This document shows positions 44,661-52,338 of a stretch of 64,000 bases of DNA, piece after piece. The notes under the pieces are model-generated. The model searched no databases, was not told the origin of the DNA, and was given only the letters and a program-made list of their open reading frames with translations. The position numbers were made by a program, and so were the translations under genes. This stretch comes from Fimbriimonadaceae bacterium. Lineage in GTDB: Bacteria; Armatimonadota; UBA10988. Location: positions 51,692 through 115,691 of the forward strand of contig JADZEX010000062.1 in NCBI GenBank assembly GCA_020850355.1. The letters run 5' to 3'. Position 1 is the stretch's first letter. The number at the start of each line of letters is the position of its first letter.

Positions 44661-46418
44661 ATGGACGGTCTCCGCGCGGCCCTGGCCGCGATTCGGCCTC
44701 AGCTCGAAGGCCTCGAGTTTCTGGCAGTCGCGGCGCAGCAGCCCGCCCGTTGGCAGCAACTCGACCGCGTGCGCCGGCTCTACGCCTCGCGGCTACGGCA
44801 GTTCGACGACCGCAGCCGCCCGCCGCTGGTGGTGGTGATCGGCGGCACCAACGTCGGCAAATCGACGCTCTTCAACTTGCTGCTGGGTGAGTTGATCACC
44901 CAACCCGATGCCCTCGCCGCGGGCACCAAGTCGGTCGCTTTGACGCTGCCGGGCGAGGCCGTTGAGGAGTTCTGCGGCCCGCACTTTCTGCCCTGGTTCG
45001 ACAAGCTCCCCTGGACCGACCCCAGCGCGCTCAGCGCGACCTTCGAGGGCAGCACCCCACGGCTCTACTGGCTGGCCCGCGGCAACCGCCAGCGGTACGC
45101 CTTCGCCGACACGCCCGACATCGATTCCACGAATCTCGCGAATCACCGCGCCACCGAGGACCTCTTCTTTCAGGCCGACGCCGTGCTGTTCGTGACCAGC
45201 GAGCAGAAGTACGCCGACGAAGCCTGCGACCGCTACCTCGCCGCGACGGCGCGCTTCGGCAAGACCGTGGCGGTGGTCTTCAACCGGGCGCAACCGGCCT
45301 CGGAAGCGTTCGGCGACCTGATCGAAGCAAAGCTGCCGGCAGCCGGGCTGCCGCGCCGCACCGCCGTCTTCGCGGTGCCGGTACTGTCACCGGAGCAGCG
45401 CCTGCCGAGCGCACCGCCGCGGCCGGAGATTCTGGCGGTGCAGCGCTGGCTTGAGGCGGTCGCCGACAACGGCGAGCAGGTCGTCGCCGGGGCGCGCCTT
45501 GGCGCGGTCAACGGCTTCGCCGCCGAGTGGGCCAGCAGCCTGGCCGATCTGGCCACCGAGGTCTCGCTGATCCGCGCCTTCGGCGGGCGCTGCCATGAGC
45601 TGCTCGAGCGCGAGGTCGCCACCGACCTGCCGCCGCACGATCTCGACGAGGTCGACCAGGCCGTGCTGGAAGCGCTCGAAGAGCTCCGCGTGCCGGGCAT
45701 CGACTGGGTCTACGAGCAGCTCGGCCTGGTGCGGCAGCGCTTGCTGGGCAGCCTGCGCGTGGTCGGGGTGTGGTTCCGCCAGATCACCGGCGCGGCGGTG
45801 AGGACGGTCGACCAGGTCGCCGCCGAGCGGGTCGAGCGCGAGCAGGAGCACGCTCGCGTGCGGCTGGAGAACCTCCTGGCCGGCCTGCGGCAGGCCGCGC
45901 AGGAGTGTCCGCTGGAGATCCGCCTGGCGGTGTTGGAGCGCCTGCCGGATCCCCCGCCGGACCAACGCGACGTGGCGCTGCGTGACTACGCTACCCAACT
46001 CGCCGCGCGTCGCCGCGAGATCGTGGTCGACGCGAAGACCCGGATCGTCGCCGAACTGCGGCGCGACGCCACCAAGATCCGGATCTTCAAGGGCGTCACC
46101 CGCACCGCCGCGGTGGCGGTTTCGCTGACCGCGGCGATCTCCACGGGCAGTCCCGGCGCCCACGACCTGGCCGTGGCGCCGGTGGCCGACGCCGCCACCA
46201 AGTGGGTACTCGACAGCTACCTCGGCCAGTCGTGGCGCGAGCGGCTGGAGCACGAGGTCGGCGCGCGGCGACGGGCCTTGCTGCGGGAGTGGCTGCACGC
46301 CGCCACGATGGCGCGGTTTGAGGCGCACCTGCCGGCGGCCCACCGGGGCGATTTCCTGGAACAGGCGCAGGCCGCCCTGCAAGCCCTCCGGCAGGGCGCG
46401 CCGGGAGAGTTGAAATGA
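44661..46418 (+). CDS. Dynamin-like GTPase (first of a pair)
   Basis: 585 residues. The GTPase P-loop is GGTNVGKST (61-69), G3 is DTPDIDST near residue 149, and the G4 position reads NRAQ instead of NKxD, so guanine specificity may be loose. A long helical region with repeated heptads (VEREQEHARVRLENLL, LAARRREIVVDAKTRIVAELRRD) follows, and a hydrophobic stretch lies near residue 475. Family members act in membrane remodelling. It lies six bases after batC and overlaps the second GTPase by four bases, so the two should form a complex. Confidence 0.75.
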   Translation: MDGLRAALAAIRPQLEGLEFLAVAAQQPARWQQLDRVRRLYASRLRQFDDRSRPPLVVVIGGTNVGKSTLFNLLLGELITQPDALAAGTKSVALTLPGEAVEEFCGPHFLPWFDKLPWTDPSALSATFEGSTPRLYWLARGNRQRYAFADTPDIDSTNLANHRATEDLFFQADAVLFVTSEQKYADEACDRYLAATARFGKTVAVVFNRAQPASEAFGDLIEAKLPAAGLPRRTAVFAVPVLSPEQRLPSAPPRPEILAVQRWLEAVADNGEQVVAGARLGAVNGFAAEWASSLADLATEVSLIRAFGGRCHELLEREVATDLPPHDLDEVDQAVLEALEELRVPGIDWVYEQLGLVRQRLLGSLRVVGVWFRQITGAAVRTVDQVAAERVEREQEHARVRLENLLAGLRQAAQECPLEIRLAVLERLPDPPPDQRDVALRDYATQLAARRREIVVDAKTRIVAELRRDATKIRIFKGVTRTAAVAVSLTAAISTGSPGAHDLAVAPVADAATKWVLDSYLGQSWRERLEHEVGARRRALLREWLHAATMARFEAHLPAAHRGDFLEQAQAALQALRQGAPGELK

Positions 46419-48136
46419 GTCGACTGCAGACCGACCTGGCCCCTGAGCCGCTGGCCGGCGGGCTCCGCGAGTGGTCTAGCGACGGCCCGGTGGCGGCGCT
46501 CGACGGGGTCCTGGCCGAGCTCGATTCCTGGCTGGCGGCCACCTCGTTGTTGCCAGACGAAGAGACTCGGCGCCGCCTGCGGGAGCAGGCCGCGCTGGTC
46601 GCCGAACGCCGCGAGCACCTGCTGAGCCCGCTGCTGATCGCCATCATCGGCGGCACCGGGGTCGGCAAGTCGACCCTGCTCAACGCCCTCGCCGGCCGCG
46701 AGGTGGCGCTCGCCTCGGCGCGGCGGCCGTGTACTCAGGAGGTCACGGTCTACCACCACGCCGCCGACGCGCTGGCCCTCGATCCGGCGCTGGCCAGCAC
46801 CGCGCAGCGGGTCGAGCACCGACGTGAAGAGCTGCGGGACAAGCTGCTGATCGACACGCCCGACTACGACAGCACCGACCTGGCGCACCGCCGGCGGATG
46901 CAGGAGGTGCTGCAGGTCGCCGATGTGGTGATCTTCGTGACCACCGCCGAGAAGTACGCCGACCTCGCCGGCACGGCCTGGCTGCAGCGCTTCGCCGCCG
47001 GGCGGCAGTATCTGTTTGTGCTCAACCGCGCCGACGAGAACCCCGGGCCGGAGATCGTCGCCGACTACCGCACGCGACTGGCGACCCTCGGGTTCGCCGA
47101 CCCGCGGGTCATGCTGCTCTCAGCACGCGACGCCGCGGCGGCGAAGCAGAGTCTGGCCGACCTGCCCAGCGGCTTCGCCGACCTCGAGCGGGTGCTGGCA
47201 GACGAGCTGGACACGAAGCGCCGGCGGGCGCTCAAGGAGGCCAACCTGGGCGAACTGGTCCGCCGGCTGCTGCGGCTGGTGGCCGCCGCGGTGCCGGCCG
47301 ACCTGGCGGAGCGCCTGGAGTCCTGGCAGGCCGCCGGCGAAGCGGCCTACGGCACCCTGCGACGCGACCTGGCGGAGCGGCTCTATCCCCGCCTGCTGGG
47401 CGACGCGCGGCTGGCGCATCACATCGAGTACTGGTTCGGCACCGGCTTCGGCGGCCCGGTCGGCGCGCTGCTGACGCTGGTCTACGGCCTCCGCGCGGCG
47501 CTCTCACCGGTCTACCCGCGACTCTGGGAGCTCAGCGAGGCGCCCGACCTGGGGCTGCTGGACAGCGACGAAGAGGCCGACCGGGTCGCCGCCCGGGTCG
47601 CCGCGACCGGCGCCCGGCTGCGCGCCCTGGCCGTCGAGGCCGGCCTGCCGGCTGGCGCCGACGCCCTGCCGCAGGAGTCGGAGCTGGTCAGCCGCACGCT
47701 GGCCCAGAAGGTTGACGACCGGCTGCGGCAGGCGCTCGGTCGGCAGGTCCGCGCCGCCCGCGGCAGCACGCCGCTCGGGGCCCGGCTGTTCAGCCTGCTG
47801 CTCAACGTGCCGGTCACGGTGGCGTTGCTGGCGGCGCCGGCCTGGTTTCTGTGGGACCGCCTCGGAGCCCTGCTCGGTCAACCGGTGCTGCCGGGCGGCG
47901 CCTATTGGCAGGCGGTCGGACTGGTCCTGGCGCTCTACCTGGGCGCGGCCATGCTGCTGGCGCAGTGGGCGGTGCGGCGGCGCAGCCGCTACTTCCTGCA
48001 GGACCTGCGTGAAATGGTCGGCCACGGGCTCGACGAGGTCTTCCGCCACCGCCTGCTCGGCCGCCTGGGCGACCACCTCACCCGCCTCCGCGCGGAACGC
48101 GCCGCGCTGACGGCGCTGGCGCAGCAGGTCCATTGA
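46415..48136 (+). CDS. Dynamin-like GTPase (second of a pair), membrane-anchored
   Basis: 573 residues. P-loop GGTGVGKST (79-87), G3 IDTPDYDST, G4 NRADE. A helical middle region (LRRLLRLVAAAVPADLAERLESW) leads to two membrane helices near the C-terminus (LLLNVPVTVALLAAPAWFLW and AVGLVLALYLGAAMLLAQWA) and a coiled-coil end. It differs from the first copy in length of the helical part and in having the anchor. It ends the Bat operon 13 bases before the convergent terminator region. Confidence 0.78.
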   Translation: MSRLQTDLAPEPLAGGLREWSSDGPVAALDGVLAELDSWLAATSLLPDEETRRRLREQAALVAERREHLLSPLLIAIIGGTGVGKSTLLNALAGREVALASARRPCTQEVTVYHHAADALALDPALASTAQRVEHRREELRDKLLIDTPDYDSTDLAHRRRMQEVLQVADVVIFVTTAEKYADLAGTAWLQRFAAGRQYLFVLNRADENPGPEIVADYRTRLATLGFADPRVMLLSARDAAAAKQSLADLPSGFADLERVLADELDTKRRRALKEANLGELVRRLLRLVAAAVPADLAERLESWQAAGEAAYGTLRRDLAERLYPRLLGDARLAHHIEYWFGTGFGGPVGALLTLVYGLRAALSPVYPRLWELSEAPDLGLLDSDEEADRVAARVAATGARLRALAVEAGLPAGADALPQESELVSRTLAQKVDDRLRQALGRQVRAARGSTPLGARLFSLLLNVPVTVALLAAPAWFLWDRLGALLGQPVLPGGAYWQAVGLVLALYLGAAMLLAQWAVRRRSRYFLQDLREMVGHGLDEVFRHRLLGRLGDHLTRLRAERAALTALAQQVH

Positions 48137-48149
48137 GGCAGCCCAAACA

Positions 48150-48182
48150 ACATCAGCGCCCGCTGGAGGCGGGCGCTGATGT
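48150..48182 (-). terminator. Perfect 14-bp hairpin between the Bat operon and rpsT
   Basis: ACATCAGCGCCCGC (48150-48163) pairs perfectly with 48169-48182 around a five-base loop. Read on the minus strand it is followed by TTGTTTGG, a T-rich tail, so it probably ends the rpsT message. On the plus strand it is preceded and followed by A-rich bases and may act more weakly for the GTPase operon. Confidence 0.75.
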
Positions 48183-48201
48183 CCAAAACCTGAGGGAGCG
48201 G

Positions 48202-48486
48202 TTACTCGGCCGGGGTGGCCGGACCCTTGGCGCGCGCGATGGCGGCGTGCAGCCGGGTGGCGCGGCGGCGGGCGTTGTTCTGGTGGACGATGCCCTTCTT
48301 GGCGGCGACGCCCAGCCGGCTCTCGGCCTTCCGCGCCACTTCGCGAGCCTGCTCGTAGTCGCCCGCGTCGATTGCCGCGCGGCAGACCTTGACCAGCGTC
48401 TTGATCTCCGACTTCGCAGCCACGTTGCGCTGCCGCCGCTTCTCGGCCTGCCGGGCCCGCTTTTTCGCCGACCGCGTATTCGCCAC
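48202..48486 (-). CDS. rpsT: 30S ribosomal protein S20
   Basis: 94 residues, lysine/arginine- and alanine-rich: the N-terminus ANTRSAKKRARQAEKRR, the VKVCRAAIDAGDYEQA stretch and GIVHQNNARRRATRL are diagnostic. It binds 16S rRNA early in assembly. GTG start after GGAGAGAGG, with a consensus promoter 35 bases upstream and a strong hairpin downstream, so it is a one-gene unit. Confidence 0.95.
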   Translation of the reverse strand: MANTRSAKKRARQAEKRRQRNVAAKSEIKTLVKVCRAAIDAGDYEQAREVARKAESRLGVAAKKGIVHQNNARRRATRLHAAIARAKGPATPAE

Positions 48487-48520
48487 GGTCCTCTCTCCTT
48501 ACCTAGCAAACAACCTCGCC

Positions 48521-48549
48521 AGTATAGCAGTCGCCCGCCATTCGCGCAA
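48521..48549 (-). promoter_or_regulatory. Sigma-70-type promoter of rpsT
   Basis: TTGCGC (48549-48544) and TATACT (48526-48521) are spaced by exactly 17 bases, with TGC before the -10 as an extended element. Transcription would begin near 48514, about 28 bases before the rpsT start codon. Confidence 0.65.
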
Positions 48550-48587
48550 GCTCAGGAACACTCCGCGCCGGCCAGACCGGCCGCGGC

Positions 48588-49583
48588 TCAGGGGACTCGC
48601 ACGCTTCGTAGGGGCTGGCTGGAAAGCAGTTGCAGGGCCTCCAGCACGCGGGCCTGCTGGCTCGGCCGAAGCAGCAGGTAGCGGTGCCGCCCGGCCGGGT
48701 CGCCCTGGAAGTGGGTCACCGCGCGCTCGTCGATCGTGATCACGCCGGGCGGGGAGACATCGAAGTAGCCGTGGTCGGGGCGCACCGCGTGCAGCAGGCT
48801 GGTCAGATCCCAGGTCGGGCGATCGTAGGGCATCGGGATGTAGTGGCGGTAGCCCACGACGACCGGATGCACCGGCGCCCACTGGTAGTCCTGCTCGATG
48901 CTGCGCGCCGGGTAAAGCAGCGCGCTGCCGATCTCGTAGCCGCTGACGACGATCTGGGTTGGCCAGGCCGCCAAGAGCGCCTGGGCCGACGGCAGGTCCA
49001 TCTTGAGGTTGTACTCGCCGTACCCGGCGCGCTGTTGGGCCGGGTCGAAGATGCCACCCATCAGCGACAGCAGGCGCACCTTCTGGCGCACCAGGTCCAC
49101 CCCCGCCAACGGCGAGTGCTCGTCGGGAGCCGACCGCAGCAGGTCGCTGAGGTTGGTCGAGAAGCCGATCTGTACCGCGGCCACGGAGTCGTCGGGCTGG
49201 GCCGCCAACAGACGGCGCAGCAGCGGCACGGCGTCCGGCGCGTCCCGCCCGTCGCGCAGTTCGTAGGGCAGGCCGCACTCGACCAGCGGGCGGAGGTAGG
49301 TGTGCTCCTCGGGTGTGACCCCGGAACGGCACACCCCGACCGGCACCGGTCGGCCGTAGAAGCGGTTGATCAGGTCGGCCGCCGGGCCCGCCAGGGGGTT
49401 GTCCTTGGTCAGGGTGACGGCCAGCAACTCGCATTCGCCGCGGTCGGCCAGGGTGTGGCACATCGCCAGCGCCAGGGCATCGTCGATGTCGTTGCCCAGG
49501 TCGGTGTCGAAGAGAATCCTGACCGGCCCCGGCACGGGCGCGGCCAGCAGCGCAGCGGTCAGCATCATGAGCGGTCCTGCCAT
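48588..49583 (-). CDS. Nucleoside hydrolase-family protein, exported
   Basis: 331 residues. The calcium-binding signature DTDLGNDIDDALAL is complete, and GFSTNLSDLL, LMGGIFD and the DLTSLLHAV region fit inosine-uridine hydrolases that split ribosides into base and ribose. An N-terminal hydrophobic stretch (MMLTAALLAAPVPG) suggests export, which is uncommon for the family and fits scavenging. ATG at 49583 or 49568 (which has AGGA at a good distance) is possible. It lies 39 bases after the MFS-HEAT gene and may take up or process nucleosides with it. Confidence 0.82.
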   Translation of the reverse strand: MAGPLMMLTAALLAAPVPGPVRILFDTDLGNDIDDALALAMCHTLADRGECELLAVTLTKDNPLAGPAADLINRFYGRPVPVGVCRSGVTPEEHTYLRPLVECGLPYELRDGRDAPDAVPLLRRLLAAQPDDSVAAVQIGFSTNLSDLLRSAPDEHSPLAGVDLVRQKVRLLSLMGGIFDPAQQRAGYGEYNLKMDLPSAQALLAAWPTQIVVSGYEIGSALLYPARSIEQDYQWAPVHPVVVGYRHYIPMPYDRPTWDLTSLLHAVRPDHGYFDVSPPGVITIDERAVTHFQGDPAGRHRYLLLRPSQQARVLEALQLLSSQPLRSVRVP

Positions 49584-49622
49584 CAGCGGTCTCTTCGCCC
49601 TGGCCGGCGGCGGTCCTGCCGG

Positions 49623-51977
49623 TCAGACGGGTCCATTGCTGGCGAGCCGACTCAGTTCGTCGGCGAGCTGCTCCAGGGCAAACACTCCCAGCAGGGCTTC
49701 CTCGCGGTGCAGCCCGTCGCGACCGTCGCGCACCAGGCCACTGAGGAAGCCGAAGTTGGTGCGCAGCCGGTCGTTGGTCTCGAGCAGTTGGTGGACCTGC
49801 TGCTCCGGCCGACCGGTGAGGTCGGGGCCGACCCCGGCGAGGTAGCTGCGCAGCGCGCGGGCGGCCGCCTGGCGGAGGTGGTAGACAAAGGCACCGTAGG
49901 CCCGCTGCTCGAACTGCGCCAGACCCAGGTCGAGCTGCTCGGCGAGCGGAGTGCGGTCGGTGGTTGGCAGCACCCGCCGGGCGAGCTTCCGCCGACTCCG
50001 CCGCAGCATCGCCGCGACCTGGCCGTCTTGGCCCATCGGCTCGGTCTCCAGCAAGCGGTAGAAGTCGCTCCCGGCGCCGAGCAGGTTGCCGATGCTGTTG
50101 GCGAGCTGCCGCCGCGGCAGTTCGGTGGTGTGGCGACGCAGCATCCGCCGCAGCCGGTGCAGCGCGCGCATGTCGCCGATCTGGCTGAGCGCCTCGCAGG
50201 CCGCCACGAACACCGTCGGGTCGCGTTCGACCTCCAGCAGGTCCTCGAGCGGCTCCATCGCCTCCAGATCGCCGATCCGCCCGAGCGCCAGCACGACGGC
50301 CTTGCGAACCGTCGGCCGGTCGTCGGCCAGCAGCTCGATCATCGCCGGCACGCTGCGCGAGGAGGCGATCTTACCGAGCGCCTCGACCGCCTCTTCGACG
50401 ATGTCGCTCTGCGGGTCGAGCACGGCGTAGACCAGCGGCCAGGTGCCGCGCTCGTCGCCGAGCTGGCCGAGCCCCCGCGTCGCCTCGCGCCGGACCTCGC
50501 GGCTGCTGTCGCCAAGGGCTGTGATCAGCTCGTCGACCGCCAGCGGCGAGCCGCTGTCAGCGAGGCCGCGGGTCGCCCGCAGCTTGGTGTCGGCATCGGG
50601 CGAGCGCTGCAGCCGGAACAGGTTCCACCAGGTCCGCAGCGGATTGCCACTGCGCACCTGCCGCATCAGCACCCGCGCCGGCACCTCGTCGGTCTCGCGC
50701 ACCTTGCGGAGGGTCTGAATGCCCAACATGCGCCAAAACGCGGAGACCAGAAAGAGCACCTGGAGGTGGCTCAGCGGGTGGCCGAGATAGTCCAACGGCC
50801 CGAGGTTCTCCAGGGCCTTGGCCAGCAGCCCGCCGAGCACCGATCCAAGCGCCGCCCCGAGGCTCGCCACGGCGTTGTAGTAGCCAATGTAGAACGAGCG
50901 GTTCTCGGCCGGGGCGATTTTCAGCATCAGGTTGAACTGCGACAGGAACAGCCCCGAGCCCATGATGCCGCCCCAGACCTGACTCAGGGGAATCAACCAG
51001 AGATAGTTGTCCTGGGTCGTGAAGAACCAGGGCAACGGGTTGAGGGCAATCCCGAAGCTGCTGATTCGGAGCAGCGGCTTGTAGCCGAACTTGTCGGCGA
51101 GGTAGCCCCAGAAGGGGTTGCTGAGAATCCCGAAGATGGTCGCCGCGCTGAAGAAGACGGCGATCTGGGTGTACGGGATCTTCAGCGACTTGAGCATGAA
51201 GACTGAGAAGAAGGGCGCCGCCATGAACACCGCGCCGGTCCGCCCGGCGACGAAGATGGTCAGGTTGCAGAAGTTGCTGTGCCGCAGCGGCAGCAGCAGC
51301 CGTTGCGGATCGAACCCCTCGGCCGGCGGCGGCGCCGGGGGCTCCGGGACCGCCATCCACATGAACATCCCGGCCATCGCCGCCAGCACGGCCACTGCGA
51401 AGAGGCCGATGAAGCCGGCTTCCTGGTGGCCCTCGGGGAACTGGTCCAAGAAGCGCCCGGCGCCGAGACCGGCCAGGAAGCCGACCGTCGAGGCGATCGC
51501 CTGTTGGCGGGCGATGAAGCGCCCACGGATCTCTTGGGGCACCAGGTCAGTGAGCCACGAACTGCTAGCCGGCGCGGCCATCGCGGCGGTGCAGGCGGCG
51601 GCGAAGACGAGGCCGATCATGCCCCAGATGCGCCAGGCCGGGGGCAGCATCCAGGGGATCAGCGCCACCAGCAGCCAACTGCTGTAACTGGTCAGGAAGG
51701 CGCCGATGCAGAACGGCTTCCGCCGCCGCAGCCGCGACAGCCAGAGCGGTGCGATGATCTGCAGCGCCTGCGCCAGCATCGGGGCTGCCGACAGGAAGCC
51801 AATCAGCTTCTCGCTGGCCCCGAAGCTGAGCGCGAAGCCAGTGACCGGCGCCCCGTTGGTGATGGCGCCATGCACCGCGGTGAAGCCGCCACTGTAGTTC
51901 CAGAACCGCATCCCCTGCAGGGTGCGCAGTCGCGACAGCGGTCGCTGCTCGGTGCTGGCTGCCGTGGACTTGTCCAT
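49623..51977 (-). CDS. MFS transporter fused to HEAT repeats
   Basis: 784 residues. Residues about 20-450 form a twelve-helix major-facilitator transporter (LIGFLSAAPMLAQALQIIAPLWLSR; GILSNPFWGYLADKFGYKPLL is the loop motif). About residues 470-640 form cytoplasmic HEAT-like repeats (KLRATRGLADSGSPLAVDELITALGDSS, VRREATRGLGQLGDERG, AVEALGKIASSRSVPAMIELLADD, VRKAVVLALGRIGDLEAMEPLEDLL). A helical tail closes it. Such fusions are rare. HEAT repeats bind other proteins, so transport may be regulated. ATG at 51977 after AGGACGG. Substrate unknown. It shares an operon with the c-di-AMP receptor-like gene. Confidence 0.88.
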   Translation of the reverse strand: MDKSTAASTEQRPLSRLRTLQGMRFWNYSGGFTAVHGAITNGAPVTGFALSFGASEKLIGFLSAAPMLAQALQIIAPLWLSRLRRRKPFCIGAFLTSYSSWLLVALIPWMLPPAWRIWGMIGLVFAAACTAAMAAPASSSWLTDLVPQEIRGRFIARQQAIASTVGFLAGLGAGRFLDQFPEGHQEAGFIGLFAVAVLAAMAGMFMWMAVPEPPAPPPAEGFDPQRLLLPLRHSNFCNLTIFVAGRTGAVFMAAPFFSVFMLKSLKIPYTQIAVFFSAATIFGILSNPFWGYLADKFGYKPLLRISSFGIALNPLPWFFTTQDNYLWLIPLSQVWGGIMGSGLFLSQFNLMLKIAPAENRSFYIGYYNAVASLGAALGSVLGGLLAKALENLGPLDYLGHPLSHLQVLFLVSAFWRMLGIQTLRKVRETDEVPARVLMRQVRSGNPLRTWWNLFRLQRSPDADTKLRATRGLADSGSPLAVDELITALGDSSREVRREATRGLGQLGDERGTWPLVYAVLDPQSDIVEEAVEALGKIASSRSVPAMIELLADDRPTVRKAVVLALGRIGDLEAMEPLEDLLEVERDPTVFVAACEALSQIGDMRALHRLRRMLRRHTTELPRRQLANSIGNLLGAGSDFYRLLETEPMGQDGQVAAMLRRSRRKLARRVLPTTDRTPLAEQLDLGLAQFEQRAYGAFVYHLRQAAARALRSYLAGVGPDLTGRPEQQVHQLLETNDRLRTNFGFLSGLVRDGRDGLHREEALLGVFALEQLADELSRLASNGPV

Positions 51978-51996
51978 CCGTCCTGCTCACCGCCCG

Positions 51997-52338
51997 TCAG
52001 ACGGACTCCAGCCGCTCCAAGTTCAGCACAAAGACCGTCGCGCCACCGCTGCTGACCAGCATCGCCTCGCCGGCGGCGACCGTCCCGGTGCCGGTCGGCG
52101 CGGGCGCCACGCCGGTCCACCGCTCGCGCGTGGTGCAGCGTTCGCGGACCAGCGCCAGAACCTCCTCGACGTGCTCCGCAGCGACCCCCAACAGCAGCGT
52201 GGTGCTGCTCTCGCGCAGGAACCCCCCCACCGCCGGCAGCTCGGTGAAGCGGTGGTCGGCCTCGATCAGCGCCTCCCGCAGCCCCCGCGCGTCGCGTGGG
52301 TGGACCACCACCAGCACCAGCTTGGCAGCGCCGTCCAT
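51997..52338 (-). CDS. Cyclic-di-AMP receptor-like protein (PII-type, DarA/PstA family)
   Basis: 113 residues with the PII-like ferredoxin fold of the YaaQ/DarA family: Thr 32 in FTELPAVGGF, Gly 38-Gly 39, and the TTLLLGV strand (residues 46-52) match the c-di-AMP-binding segment. In Gram-positive relatives it senses c-di-AMP. The TGATG junction couples it to the upstream beta-helix gene, and a transporter follows after 19 bases, so regulation of that transporter by the nucleotide is a reasonable idea. No c-di-AMP cyclase is in this window. Confidence 0.78.
   Translation of the reverse strand: MDGAAKLVLVVVHPRDARGLREALIEADHRFTELPAVGGFLRESSTTLLLGVAAEHVEEVLALVRERCTTRERWTGVAPAPTGTGTVAAGEAMLVSSGGATVFVLNLERLESV

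Noticed and set aside
48630..51206. Plus-strand open frame of 858 codons
   Set aside because: It is antisense to the nucleoside hydrolase and MFS-HEAT genes, which carry complete family motifs.
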